DNA of 64,000 bases from Candidatus Saccharimonadota bacterium. Lineage in GTDB: Bacteria > Patescibacteriota > Saccharimonadia > Saccharimonadales > UBA4665. The DNA is taken from the NCBI GenBank assembly GCA_025928155.1, contig JAICKC010000005.1:1-64000 (forward strand). The letters are read 5' to 3'. Below are positions 25,931 to 35,909 of this stretch, in pieces. Within the stretch, counting starts at the first letter, position 1. The number at the start of each line of letters is the position of its first letter. Both the position numbers and the translations under genes were made by a program. Under the pieces are notes generated by a model. The model was not told the DNA's origin. It saw only the letters and a list, made by a program, of their open reading frames with translations, and made no database searches.

Positions 25931-26670
25931 CGCTTCTTTGGTCTTCCCGTCTTGCCGCCGACAATATCCCAGAGCCGCTCCTTGCGCGGCTGCCATACGC
26001 GGTCATAGGCTTCGTAGCGCTTTACTGCCAGCTTAAACTTGGCGCTTTTGGTCCCGTATATGTCGCGGGCCCAGATAGAGCTCGGCTCTGCCAGACGCAG
26101 CGCGCCGATCGCTGCCAGGGCTGGTATAAATACTCCGAAAACAGCAACGAATATCTTGCCCTTCAGGGCAGCTACTAACGCAAATACGAGGTTGAGCAAT
26201 TCAACGAGGATTAGCGTGGCAGGCGGCAGGTTGGCAGCACGGCCAAGCGGGGAGGTATGCAGCGCGAGCAGCAGGAACAGCAGGGCGGCGATAACCACCG
26301 CGTCAACCGATTTACGCCCCTCCTGCTCCCAATAGACGTCCTGCAGGTGTACGGCTAGCGCGAATTCGTCCAAAGTGAGCGCCGCGCCGCAGCCAAACAG
26401 ACTAGCCAGTAGCAGACGCATCGTGCCATTTTGGGGCGGGAGCGCGAATTCCACCGATCCGGCCAGAAACGCTATGACCACCCCGAACACCAGGTGATGC
26501 GTATGCACCCCGGCGATGTGAGCGCTCTGCCAACCGCGCAGCCGTGCCAAGCGGGTATACGCCCGTGCACAAGCGAACGTCACCAAAAAGGCGAGCAGCA
26601 GAACAGCCGACGCTTGTCCGGCGCTACCGGCATGGTGGGTGTACCCAGACAGGAGCGGCACAATACTCAT
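25927..26670 (-). CDS. polytopic membrane protein
   Basis: 247 residues with about seven helices and a basic C-terminal tail of about 55 residues. Notable is HIAGVHTHHLVFGVVIAF in an early helix, a His cluster seen in a family of actinobacterial integral membrane proteins whose role is unknown. It overlaps the MutY-like gene by 4 nt, so the two are probably cotranslated. No transporter motif is visible. Confidence 0.72.
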   Translation of the reverse strand: MSIVPLLSGYTHHAGSAGQASAVLLLAFLVTFACARAYTRLARLRGWQSAHIAGVHTHHLVFGVVIAFLAGSVEFALPPQNGTMRLLLASLFGCGAALTLDEFALAVHLQDVYWEQEGRKSVDAVVIAALLFLLLALHTSPLGRAANLPPATLILVELLNLVFALVAALKGKIFVAVFGVFIPALAAIGALRLAEPSSIWARDIYGTKSAKFKLAVKRYEAYDRVWQPRKERLWDIVGGKTGRPKKR

Positions 26671-26723
26671 AGGCTCCTCACGCCTCCTGGAGGCTTACGT
26701 GTCAAGCTCTCATTATAGCGTGC

Positions 26724-28556
26724 CTACAGGCCGCCGTAACCACCGCCGTAGCCCTGGTAGTTGATGGCCGGTTTGTAGTAGTCGGTGATTTTGAACGGTG
26801 TGCCGCCGGCGGCGGGCATGACATACAGTTCACTGCTGTTTTTACTGACTAACAGGTAGTTGTCAGTGTACCAGCCATAGGTGTTGTAGTCGGTCAGAGT
26901 ACCGAGCTGCTTGGCATTCTTGCCCTCCTGGTCACCCACGTTCAGCAGGTTTTTGCCGTCGCGCTGATCAGCCCAGAAGTTCTGACTACCCGAAGGGGAC
27001 AGCAGGTAGGTGGGATATGGCGTGTTATAGAAGGTGTCCGAGGTCATAGTACTATCGGCTGTAACCTTACCATCTTCATAGTCATAGAAGCTGTTTTGAT
27101 CGCCACTCTGGAACTGTACATACAAACTGCTTGGTTCATAGGGCTTGGTGGAGACGGTCATAGAGCTATAGCCAAACCCACTGGGTGGCGTATCTGGTGC
27201 GAAGCTCTTGAGTATATGGTGGCCAGAGCCGTCCGCACCAATGGTGTCGAGTTCAGACTGCTTATCGCTCAACACGCTGTTACCATACCCCTGCCAGCTT
27301 TTGGCGTATACTACCTGGTTGCCGATCAAATAGGGCGTAGCGAATGACTGCTTTGCGTAGTTCGTCGCACTACCGCCGGAAGCTTGCGTCTGGTCAAGCA
27401 GCAGTGTGTGGCCAGTGGTAGGATCAAAGCTCTTAAGGGCCTCCTGGCTGGACTGCCAGTCGGCAATGTCGTGACGGGTCACTTGGTAAATAAATCGGTC
27501 CCCGCTCCAGCCGACGAGCGAGAAATCGGCGTTGCCCTGATCTACGGTGCTGAGCTGATCGCCGTTGGTGGTATCAATGAGATACACGCTTGCGTTGTCG
27601 CCGCCGCGCTTAGCAAGCAGCGCCAGGTATTTCCAATCGCGCGAGGCTAAGAGTGATGTGCTAGCGCGATCTTCTTTGCCGGTGCCGGCAAGCACGGTTT
27701 GGCGGCTGGAGCCATCCAGGTTGGTTTTGATGACATCGATAGTGCCGCTGAGGTTGCTCAGGAAGTAGAGCTTGCCCGCAGGCGTAATCTTGAAGGTGTT
27801 TTTGGCGAGCTCGGCGTTGACGTCTATGGTCACCTTGGTGCTATTGTAGCCGCTGAAAGTTACAGTGGACTCTTGCATGGTCGCACTGCCGGGCAGCACA
27901 ACCGTCGCTACACCGTTTTTGTCGGTTTTGGCAGCGGAATCGCCGGCCTTCACCGTGGCGCCCGCGAGCGGCTTGCCGGATATTTTATCGACCAACTTAA
28001 GCTGTACCTGGCGACCCAGCGCGGTCAGCTTGGTAGTGAAGACATTCTTGCTGGGGGTGAGGGTAACAACTACCCGTTGGTTGGCATCGTCGTAGTATTT
28101 CTTGGTCACGCTCAGGTGCTTGCTGCCGGCACGCGGGTGTAGCACGGCTTTGCCGTCACCGTCGGTTTCGGCCCTCACCGCCCCTACCTCCACTGCAGCA
28201 CCGCTCACCGGCGTGTTGGTCCTGCTGTCGACAACATGGACGGTTACTTGCGGGTGCACAACCAATCCAACCAGCTCATAGCGCGTGATCGGCACCGCGA
28301 ACAGCGCCGCAATAACCACTACAACGCCGGCGACGGTTCCCCACTTTTTGCGCGGGTCACCCCACCACCTGGCCTGGAAGTTCTTGAACCGCTCCCACCA
28401 GTTTTGCTTCATGATAACTGGTTTTGCGGCGGTATCTTGCGCCTTTAGCTCATCGTCACCTTCCTTGCGAGTGATGTCGTCGACCGCGTGGTCAGTTTCG
28501 GGATCTTCCGGTTCTTTAACTGGTTCGATATCTTTTGGTTCGTCTAGCTCTGCCAT
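26724..28556 (-). CDS. membrane-anchored protein with Ig-like domains and beta-propeller
   Basis: 610 residues. An acidic cytoplasmic N-terminus, one helix near 76-95, then two tandem carboxypeptidase-regulatory/PEGA-like domains (VTVHVVDSRTNTPVSGAAVEV and QLKLVDKISGKPLAGATVK). A C-terminal part of about 350 residues has repeated blades (LYFLSNLSGTIDVIKTNLDGS type), like TolB/WD40 propellers. It ends with a Gly/Tyr-rich tail. A surface sensor or adhesion role is possible; no enzyme motif is seen. Confidence 0.72.
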   Translation of the reverse strand: MAELDEPKDIEPVKEPEDPETDHAVDDITRKEGDDELKAQDTAAKPVIMKQNWWERFKNFQARWWGDPRKKWGTVAGVVVVIAALFAVPITRYELVGLVVHPQVTVHVVDSRTNTPVSGAAVEVGAVRAETDGDGKAVLHPRAGSKHLSVTKKYYDDANQRVVVTLTPSKNVFTTKLTALGRQVQLKLVDKISGKPLAGATVKAGDSAAKTDKNGVATVVLPGSATMQESTVTFSGYNSTKVTIDVNAELAKNTFKITPAGKLYFLSNLSGTIDVIKTNLDGSSRQTVLAGTGKEDRASTSLLASRDWKYLALLAKRGGDNASVYLIDTTNGDQLSTVDQGNADFSLVGWSGDRFIYQVTRHDIADWQSSQEALKSFDPTTGHTLLLDQTQASGGSATNYAKQSFATPYLIGNQVVYAKSWQGYGNSVLSDKQSELDTIGADGSGHHILKSFAPDTPPSGFGYSSMTVSTKPYEPSSLYVQFQSGDQNSFYDYEDGKVTADSTMTSDTFYNTPYPTYLLSPSGSQNFWADQRDGKNLLNVGDQEGKNAKQLGTLTDYNTYGWYTDNYLLVSKNSSELYVMPAAGGTPFKITDYYKPAINYQGYGGGYGGL

Positions 28557-28630
28557 GATGCTTGTCCTTTGCTGTAACTATAGCAAAAGCGCTACAAATC
28601 AACTACTTTCCGTGGCGAAGCATTACTGAT

Positions 28631-31129
28631 TTACCTCACCGCAACGCGGGCATCATTTAAGGTATTTCCCATCCATGACAACATGGGTCGTCCGGGAGAT
28701 ACGATGCAAGATGTGGGTCGCTGGTCTTCACTATTGTGTACTGCCTTTGGCTCGAGATCAAAGTGTCGAATCCAGGTTTTCTCATCGAGTCTGTTGCCCG
28801 TAAGGCTGTCGCCACCAGCCCGCAGTGTGTACCAATAGGTAACCGCATCCAATACGCTTGGTACGTGAAAGGATAGATTGGGACGCTCGCTTTGCATTTC
28901 GGCCAGCCTCGCACGTTGGGCAGGTCCCGACGACCAGAACAGTCCGTTGTCCCAAGCGTTTTTATTTGGTATAAGAGATACGCGCACCGGTCCGCCAACA
29001 ACTCTGCCAGATAGTTCTTCGGGGGTGTATTGGCTATACAGTACTCCTCTATCTGAATGGGAGATGCGTTCAGATGCGTTATGTACGACCTGCGGCTGGC
29101 CTTCGAGAAACTTATCAGCCAGGGCGAGTAGTTGTTGATGAGAAGCTAGGACATTCGGTGCTATTACCGGCGTATGCAGCTCTTTGTTCTTGCCCATAAA
29201 AGACTCGGCGACGTACTCCAGTACGCCCCGCCTCTGCCAATCTTCCATCTGGGCATCGAATATCTGGCGGAGCCGTTCGTCCGTGACATGGGGTGCATGC
29301 TCTAGCTGGTCGGCGACCGCACGATAGCCGGCAACGGCAGCATCGAAACGCTCACGCAAGCGCTCTACTGCTAGGATTCGCAGCTCGGCGTAGTCTCTCG
29401 TGCCACGCTTCTCTTTTAGCTCATATACACGAGGGTCTGATTGATATCCAAACCCTTCGATATCACCGTCAATTTCGTAGAGAAATTTGAGGTCTTCTCT
29501 ACTAAGCTCCATCTGTGAGTTGCTCGCCAACAGCTCGTCTAGGGCAGTCAGACGCCTCATGTCCTCGGCCTTACGGAAGTACGCTTCCCCACCGGGCAGG
29601 CCCCTAATCTTCTCCAGGGCAATATCAACGAGACGAGGCTCCAGTTCTTGGCTGGGAAGCACACCACGCACCTCGGCCACCTGGCCGTGATCCATGCGAA
29701 CAGCAATGCGCGGTATAGTGTCCTTACCGTCCTCGCTCCGGCTATAGTACACGTAGAAATCCCCGTCCCTCAGTTGCTCAGCTGCTTTACTTTCGCCGGC
29801 CGTACACCAGCCGGTGCCATGGCCCTGCAAGCTACCCGCAAGACGTTGAGCCGTATGGGGATCGTCACTTTGATTAAATTGAGCCCACGATCCCGCTATC
29901 TCCTGCCTGCTCTCAAGAGAGTCGGGCGTTGCTTCCTGGATCGCGTGCGCGTACAGCTGGCCAAAGCTGCCATCCTTGAGCAGTCTGGTAAGCTGGGTGT
30001 CGTCTATTTGCTCACCGATGACGTGAGCCTTTTTAACCATGTCATATACATAAGCGAGAGCCTCGCGGTTGATTTCCGGATACGGAGCTACGGTATCGAC
30101 TTCGCGGCGTCCAAACTTACCCGTTTCCTTATCAAAGCTCCCTAGATGCATAATCGAGCTCCAGGTATACTGCTTAAACCAGTCCGGGTAGTTTGCATCC
30201 GTTCCGCTTACGTACTCAGCCCATTGCTCCAGGCTGCCGCGCTGATCGGCTTGTATTGCTTCGATAAACTGGCTGCGTGCAGCGGGAGTAATCTCTAGGT
30301 CGCCTTGACCCTGATTACGCGCAATCCGACGCTGGAGTGCAAAGTAGCTTTCCGGAACATCCTCAGCCCGGATAATACGGGGATTGATCTGACGTGCGAT
30401 ACTGTCGGGATTGCCGGTCAAAATGCCATCATCAACATAACCGGGGTCTGCCATAAACTGCAGATACGCATCAGTACGGTCGCGCCCATTATCACGAATC
30501 TTCGCACCATGTTGACGCAAATACCTTACTGTTACATCGACTCCCTTTTTATCGGGGCGGTCGTATTTATGTAAAAACTGAGCTCCGGCCCGAGTCTCAG
30601 CATCTCTGACCGTAATAGACTCCCCGGGTGCAGCAACGGCCGCCGCACGGGGAGAAGGTTCCTCCGCTTTTTTAGCCAGCCAAAAGTCTTGGGAGTACTT
30701 TGCAAGGAGCCGCCGGGCGGCCTCATTAGCCGCACCTGCCAACTGGAGCGGCTGCGCTTCCTGTCTTCTTATAGCCAAGGCAAGTGTGGCAGCGGCAGCG
30801 GCGCTCCTGCCAATCGCTTCGGTTTCTGGGGCGTCCGGTAGCTCCGCCTCCATGCGATCCGCTGCAGTGACTAGGTCTTCTAACGTGGCATTTTCTCGTA
30901 TTGCACTCTTGTCGCCACCATACACATTCGCCAGTCGGGCGGCTTTCAGTGGTCCGTATGTATCGCCCTCCAAGCCCTCCCGCACCGCCACCGTTACACT
31001 GACACGCTTGCTCTGATCTATAAAGGTGCTCAGCGGCATGGGCTCAACTCCTTGGAACGCTTGCTCACCGCCGAGCCCGTTTGGGTCAGTGAAAGCGGGG
31101 TCGAGGTAATCAGCTTCGTTGCGTGGCAC
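28631..31129 (-). CDS. large protein of unknown function with a WCTA motif
   Basis: 832 residues, no signal peptide or membrane helix. The one recognisable piece is near 440-500: GHGTGWCTAGES, then GDFYVYYSR and a VAEVRG strand. This resembles the Cys-containing core of PcfJ-like plasmid/phage proteins, but the match is by eye only. The rest is helical and Ala/Arg/Glu-rich. It stands alone with about 75-90 nt on each side. Confidence 0.6.
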   Translation of the reverse strand: MPRNEADYLDPAFTDPNGLGGEQAFQGVEPMPLSTFIDQSKRVSVTVAVREGLEGDTYGPLKAARLANVYGGDKSAIRENATLEDLVTAADRMEAELPDAPETEAIGRSAAAAATLALAIRRQEAQPLQLAGAANEAARRLLAKYSQDFWLAKKAEEPSPRAAAVAAPGESITVRDAETRAGAQFLHKYDRPDKKGVDVTVRYLRQHGAKIRDNGRDRTDAYLQFMADPGYVDDGILTGNPDSIARQINPRIIRAEDVPESYFALQRRIARNQGQGDLEITPAARSQFIEAIQADQRGSLEQWAEYVSGTDANYPDWFKQYTWSSIMHLGSFDKETGKFGRREVDTVAPYPEINREALAYVYDMVKKAHVIGEQIDDTQLTRLLKDGSFGQLYAHAIQEATPDSLESRQEIAGSWAQFNQSDDPHTAQRLAGSLQGHGTGWCTAGESKAAEQLRDGDFYVYYSRSEDGKDTIPRIAVRMDHGQVAEVRGVLPSQELEPRLVDIALEKIRGLPGGEAYFRKAEDMRRLTALDELLASNSQMELSREDLKFLYEIDGDIEGFGYQSDPRVYELKEKRGTRDYAELRILAVERLRERFDAAVAGYRAVADQLEHAPHVTDERLRQIFDAQMEDWQRRGVLEYVAESFMGKNKELHTPVIAPNVLASHQQLLALADKFLEGQPQVVHNASERISHSDRGVLYSQYTPEELSGRVVGGPVRVSLIPNKNAWDNGLFWSSGPAQRARLAEMQSERPNLSFHVPSVLDAVTYWYTLRAGGDSLTGNRLDEKTWIRHFDLEPKAVHNSEDQRPTSCIVSPGRPMLSWMGNTLNDARVAVR

Positions 31130-31221
31130 ATATATAATCTAACAGTTTGTGTATGCTTTTAAAATTAAAGCCGACGCCTACCGCAGCGGCGCCACCCAGC
31201 TGACACATATGAGATAATTTT

Positions 31222-31860
31222 GTGGTGAAGCATATGAACGAAGTGGTGGCGCGGGAAGCGGCCAAGCACCTAGCCGAACACGATGCGGTGCTGCGGCCGG
31301 TTATTGCCGAAAAAGGCCTATGCACCATCCGACCGAACCGTGATTACTACCAGGAGCTGGTGGACGCCATTATCAGCCAGCAGCTGAGCGTGCATGCGGC
31401 GCGGGCGATTGAGCAGCGATTCCGCGAGCTATTTGGCGGCGTGTTCCCGACGGCGGAGCAGATACTTTCGAAGGACGTGGAGACCCTGCGGAGCTTAGGC
31501 TTTTCGCGCGCCAAAGCCGCCTACGTGCTTGACCTGGCCCAACATGTCGCTGATGGGCGCGTGCGGTTTGACCATATGGACACTCTGAACAACGATGAAG
31601 TAATTACCGAACTCACCGCTGTGAAAGGCATCGGTGTGTGGACGGCGCACATGTTTCTGATGTTTTGCATGGGCCGCACGGACGTCTTGCCGGTGGGCGA
31701 TCTGGGAATACGTAATGGCATCCGCAGACTGTATGGTTTTGAGGAGGCCCCGACCCCGCAGCAAATTACCGAGCTAGCTCTAGCGCGTGGCTGGCACCCC
31801 TACGAAAGCGTGGCCAGTTGGTACGTGTGGCAGGCGCTCGACAACGCGCCGGCGGTGTAG
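31222..31860 (+). CDS. AlkA-type DNA-3-methyladenine glycosylase
   Basis: 212 residues from the first GTG; an ATG at 31234 is an equally possible start. The HhH-GPD fold is clear: ELVDAIISQQLSVHAARAI, LGFSRAKAAYVLDLA, VKGIGVWTAHMFL (hairpin), and LPVGDLGIRNGI holding the catalytic Asp. It removes alkylated purines, leaving abasic sites. It lacks the N-terminal beta domain of E. coli AlkA and so matches the short bacterial/yeast MAG-like form. Confidence 0.88.
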   Translation: MVKHMNEVVAREAAKHLAEHDAVLRPVIAEKGLCTIRPNRDYYQELVDAIISQQLSVHAARAIEQRFRELFGGVFPTAEQILSKDVETLRSLGFSRAKAAYVLDLAQHVADGRVRFDHMDTLNNDEVITELTAVKGIGVWTAHMFLMFCMGRTDVLPVGDLGIRNGIRRLYGFEEAPTPQQITELALARGWHPYESVASWYVWQALDNAPAV

Positions 31861-31868
31861 TGCTCTGC

Positions 31869-32762
31869 TTAGCCCTGCAGCACAATGGACTCGATCAGGT
31901 TGGTCACGTCTTTGCTGGCGGCGCTGGACTGCCAACTGCTGGCGTTGATGGTAATGGTTTTGGGTGATGTGCAGTTTTCGTCAGAACAAGCGTCAAACAT
32001 GACGCTGATGAGCGGGTTGCCTTTGACGATGTCGCTCATGGGCACTGACTGCCCCTGTTGGTAACCGTTGTCGCCGGTAACATAGAGCGCATCAAGGCCG
32101 CTGGTCATGCGAAAGCCAAGGTAGCTTAGATACGTCTGCGCGCGCTGGACGCTGGACGGCTGTTTGTAGGTGAGGTGGCTGCTTGCCAGCGAGGCAACGG
32201 CGCCACTAGCTGGAAAGCCGGCGATGCTACTGACTGGGTTCTGTATGGCCACCACTACGCGCCCGTTTACCTTCGAGCCGGTGGCGGTGGTGAGCTGCGT
32301 AGTCGGTGAGGTCACCGTAAGCCGTGCCGACGTGTCGCTGACCGTCCAGGTTTTGGGATAGTCGAAACCGAGGGTGTAGGTGCTGGAATCGTAATGCTTG
32401 GTTTCGGTGGCGGCCTGCGTCTGCTGGTTTTGCGCTTGGTTGGCTTGATGGTTCGTAGTTGAAGACGAAGCTGTCGTGGCGGCCTGCTTTTTGCTGGCCT
32501 GGTGGTTGCCGAACCAATATGAGCCGAACGCTGCTGCCACTAGCACGACTACCATAATGACAATCTTGGGCCAGAGCTTTTTGGGCCGGTATGCTGCCCT
32601 TGGAGCGGACTGCAGTGCGGGGTGGCTTTCCTGCCAATGCTGGCGTTGCTCGGCCGCGATTATGCCATCTGGGTCGCCCGGATCTTGCACGTGCTCGTTT
32701 AGTTCGTCGGGTTCATCCGGCGGGTCGGTGGAGCCGTCATGGATAGGGATGGTGGTGGACAT
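31869..32762 (-). CDS. single-pass membrane protein, external domain unknown
   Basis: 297 residues from the ATG giving MSTTIPIHD. Acidic cytoplasmic N-terminus, a helix near 71-91, a Gln/Asn/Thr-rich linker, then an external domain of about 180 residues starting TYTLGFDYPKTWTVSDTSA. That opening resembles PsbP/lipoprotein-type folds that begin with a FxYPxxW motif. Function unknown. Confidence 0.72.
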   Translation of the reverse strand: MSTTIPIHDGSTDPPDEPDELNEHVQDPGDPDGIIAAEQRQHWQESHPALQSAPRAAYRPKKLWPKIVIMVVVLVAAAFGSYWFGNHQASKKQAATTASSSTTNHQANQAQNQQTQAATETKHYDSSTYTLGFDYPKTWTVSDTSARLTVTSPTTQLTTATGSKVNGRVVVAIQNPVSSIAGFPASGAVASLASSHLTYKQPSSVQRAQTYLSYLGFRMTSGLDALYVTGDNGYQQGQSVPMSDIVKGNPLISVMFDACSDENCTSPKTITINASSWQSSAASKDVTNLIESIVLQG

Positions 32763-32835
32763 GCTTTCAGTATAAACCTTTAGCAGACGCACTCAGGCCT
32801 TTACCGTAGATCACCCCCTACTACCAGGCTGCGAC

Positions 32836-34463
32836 TTAGAGCTCAGCTGGCTCAGGTACTGACTTACGGCGCAACCGGATAGTTACGCTGTCGAGCAGAG
32901 TACCGGAAACTGCACTGAACGCAATGCCGTACATGAGTGCGGTGTTTACAGCCGCCCAGAACATCAGAATCGGGGATTCACGGTGGACTTCAATACCAAG
33001 CATGAAGTCTAGCAGTGTGATGGTGCCGAGTACAAAGTGTGGCACGAACAGCATAACGGGCGTCCTGTTTGCCGCTAGCGTCCGACGCTTTGGCGTAACC
33101 TTGAAGGTCAATTTTTTACCAGTCAGAGCGCTAAAGAACGCCATCATGTAAACTGGCTGTGCTGCAATGCTGACCATCTTGCCATACGACAGCAAGCCCT
33201 TCTCTTTTTCGGGGCGGACGTTAAAGCGCTGGAGCCAGGTTGAAATGCCAAGGTTAGTAACAAGGAGCGGTATATACGTTGCCAAGAAAAGCAACGGAGA
33301 AACCAACGTAATCTGCAGGCCAAAAACAAAGTACAGCGACAGGAACGTATAATACCGGCTGCGATCGTAACCCCACTCAAGTAATGCTGCTGCATGATGA
33401 GGTAGTACACCTGTTGGCGAAACCGCATACGCGAGGTCAGCTTGGCGCTGTTATGTAACAGAATGTCGAAGCATCCCTGTGCCCATCGCCGTTGCTGAAT
33501 AAAGAAGTCTTTCCAGGTACTTGGGCCTTCGCCGATAGCCAGCGGCTCAGCGACGTATACGCTCTTGAATCGACGCGAGTGCATGGTCATACCGGTCAGC
33601 AGATCTTCGGTCAGATGAGCACCATAGTAGCCGATTTCTTTCAAAGCGGACACCCTGACAATATGGTTGGCGCCGAGCATCATGCAGCTACCGCGACCAG
33701 ATAGGCCGCGCAGAATTGGGCCATAGAACGTGAATCCCTGTTCGCTGGCGCCGCGCGCCACGTCAGAGTCTTCTTCGTTGCCGTAAATCTGCGGCGTTCC
33801 CACGAAAGCGATTTCGGGGTCATTGAAGTAGCCCAGCGTACGAGTCAAGAAGTCTTGGCGGGGAATAAAGTCGGTATCAATTTGTGCCACGACATCATAG
33901 ATGTGGCCGTGCGCGTCATACCAGGCATTGTGGTTGCCGCCTTTAGTTTTGGTGGCGAATTTATGGCCGGTTGGTTGGTTATATTTCTCAATGCCTTTGC
34001 GGGTAAAGTATCTAACGCCGTACTGCTTGCAGAGGCGCTTGGCTTCAGGATGATTGCCTTCGTCGAGCAGCCAGGTGTCGTGTTCGTAGTCGGTCTGTTT
34101 CATAGCGGGCAGGATGTTCTCAAGCAGCTCCAGGGGCTCGCTGCCCGGTACGAACGTCGTGATAAAGGCGACCTTCAGGCCGGAGGCTGGTTGCTGGGGT
34201 ATGGTGTTCTTCATGGCGCGGGCGATCAGCCAGAGGACTGTATCCATCATGATCTGATGCCAGACCACGTAGGACACGACGAAGAACAGCACGAAGTCCA
34301 TAACGTGCCAGCCGCCGTGGAAGTTATTCGGTATATTCTTGGCGTTAAACCATATGCCGGCAAACACCATGAGGAACGTTACAGCCAAGATCATGAGCGC
34401 ACTGTATCGGTGCTTCTCGTGGCGCGTCATGACATCCGTAAGTTGGACTGTTGAGTGTTTCAT
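32836..34463 (-). pseudogene. processive family-2 glycosyltransferase, frameshifted
   Basis: Two reading frames together make one cellulose-synthase-like protein of about 540 residues. The upstream frame (34463 to about 33390) has two N-terminal helices and the GT2 motifs QIDTDFIP (DxD), GTPQIYG, TEDLLTGM and QQRRWAQG (QxxRW). After YYLIMQ near 33390 the frame becomes nonsense. The frame offset by one base continues as LLEWGYDRSRYYTFLSLYF and then five membrane helices to 32836. A single-base deletion near 33380-33395 explains it; there is no homopolymer or slippery heptamer there. A sequencing error or real inactivation are both possible. Confidence 0.75.
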
Positions 34464-34685
34464 AAGAGGGCTCCGACCAATACGTCTTTAATAGCTTTCA
34501 GATTTTATCATAAGATTGTTATTTTAGCAAGTATATTCTCCGGTCAAATAACTCGATGTCCCTATGGCTACTGAATTCTGTAGGCATAAACACCATTACA
34601 GCTGCTATAATGTACTCAGTGATTTGCCTCCAAAGTCGCTAAACAAGGAAAGCTGCCGCAGCCAACTGGCTTTAGGCACTAATGA

Positions 34686-34868
34686 ATGAAGCAAAAGCCC
34701 CAGCCCAATCACGCACCCAAAGATGCGCCAGCCGCTCGCAAGCGGCGCTTACAACAGCGGCTGCGTGAAATTAGCGAGCACAATGAGCGGGAAATGAATG
34801 CCCTTATGCGGTCTGTGGAGCGCATAAAAGCCACGTTTCGTGGTAAGAAACCCAGCAAATCTCCATAG
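34686..34868 (+). CDS. small basic coiled-coil-like protein
   Basis: 60 residues, strongly basic with a central helix (RKRRLQQRLREISEHNERE) and KKPSKSP end. It is preceded by TATAAT at about 34603 but no clear Shine-Dalgarno. Possibly a nucleic-acid binding peptide; may also be spurious. Confidence 0.4.
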   Translation: MKQKPQPNHAPKDAPAARKRRLQQRLREISEHNEREMNALMRSVERIKATFRGKKPSKSP

Positions 34869-34922
34869 TTTTCCACAGCCCTCCCACCCCTGTTACAAAA
34901 CGCTTGTGTTTTTTTAAAAATA

Positions 34923-34951
34923 TTGCATACTATGTAATATAAGCGTAAAAT
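34923..34951 (+). promoter_or_regulatory. promoter of the Cys-Pro-rich surface protein
   Basis: TTGCAT (34923-34928), 17-nt spacer, TAAAAT (34946-34951), then a small CCTC/GAGG hairpin in the leader and GAGGTG before the ATG at 34986. Confidence 0.55.
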
Positions 34952-34985
34952 ACGCCTCATCATTAATTGACGAGGTGTATGCATT

Positions 34986-35834
34986 ATGCTAAAGCTTGCA
35001 AACGCAGCGAAGTTAGCAGTGGTGGGCGCCGTTGTTTTCGGCGTAGTCAGTATCACAAACACGAGTCATGCAGCCGCGGATTCCTTCCCGAAGGGGTTCG
35101 GCAACAATGGCCACAACCAGAGCTACGATAGTCCGCAGTTCGGTTGGAAGAACAACAATAACAAAAACGACGACAATACTAACGGTACTAACGACCCCGA
35201 CCACGGTAATAAGGGCGGTGATGACCAGGACAACAACATTCCTGCACCGTCAAACAACCCGAAGGGTGACGACAAGTACATCGGCCAGGACGACCAGGAT
35301 AAGGCTCCGTGCCCGCCGCAAACTGACGGTCAGGCTCCAAAAGGTGACGACACCAAGCACGACGATGACCACAAAGCACCGTGTCCGCCGCACAACAGCG
35401 GCAAAGACGACGACAGCGACCACTCGGAGCACCACGAGCATAAGGCTCCGTGCCCGACTCCTGAGCCGCCCACGAAACCTTGCCCGCCCAAGCACCATGA
35501 ACACCAGGACTGCCCGAAGCACCACGAGCCTGAGCACGAGCACAAGCCGTGCCCCACTCCGGTTCCGCCGGCACCAAAGCCCTGCCCGAAGCCCGAGCAC
35601 CACAAACACCACCACAAACACTGCCCGCCGACTACTCAGCCGACCGGTGGTATGGGTGGTGGCCCGCTGCCGACAACTCCGGAGGCTCCCGTGGTAACCG
35701 CAGCCGCAGTTACTTCGGCACCTGCCGAACTCAGCAACACTGGCTTTAACGTACAGCTGACGAGCGTTATCGCGACCGTCTTGCTGGCCGCTGCCGGCTA
35801 CGTGTTCACTCGCCGCAACGAAGTGCGCGAATAA
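34986..35834 (+). CDS. Cys-Pro/His-rich sortase-type surface protein
   Basis: 282 residues. Signal peptide near 1-30 (ends SHAAA). A mature part rich in Asn/Asp/Lys, then about 130 residues with eight Cys, each followed by Pro (APCPP, KPCPTP, HCPP) among His/Glu/Asp runs. The C-terminal sorting signal is LSNTGF, a helix, and RRNEVRE, a diverged LPxTG-like arrangement. It is probably exported and covalently or membrane anchored. The Cys-Pro and His clusters suggest metal binding or disulfide-linked surface structures (inference). It has its own promoter and terminator. Confidence 0.78.
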   Translation: MLKLANAAKLAVVGAVVFGVVSITNTSHAAADSFPKGFGNNGHNQSYDSPQFGWKNNNNKNDDNTNGTNDPDHGNKGGDDQDNNIPAPSNNPKGDDKYIGQDDQDKAPCPPQTDGQAPKGDDTKHDDDHKAPCPPHNSGKDDDSDHSEHHEHKAPCPTPEPPTKPCPPKHHEHQDCPKHHEPEHEHKPCPTPVPPAPKPCPKPEHHKHHHKHCPPTTQPTGGMGGGPLPTTPEAPVVTAAAVTSAPAELSNTGFNVQLTSVIATVLLAAAGYVFTRRNEVRE

Positions 35835-35852
35835 GAGCTGGCCTCTTGCGAG

Positions 35853-35882
35853 AAACCCCTCCGAACTGGAGGGGTTTTCTTT
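35853..35882 (+). terminator. Rho-independent terminator
   Basis: AAACCCCTCC-GAACT-GGAGGGGTTT followed by TCTTTTG. Confidence 0.85.
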
Positions 35883-35909
35883 TGTGCCGGGACTACTTCG
35901 GCAAGGAGA

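Noticed and set aside
35400-35640. Short-period repeats that might be CRISPR-like
   Set aside because: They are in-frame codon repeats of a low-complexity protein, with no unique spacers of constant length.
35068-35697. 209-codon Arg/Thr-rich frame
   Set aside because: It is the shifted reading of the Cys-Pro/His-rich surface gene; its repetitive look comes from that gene's repeats.
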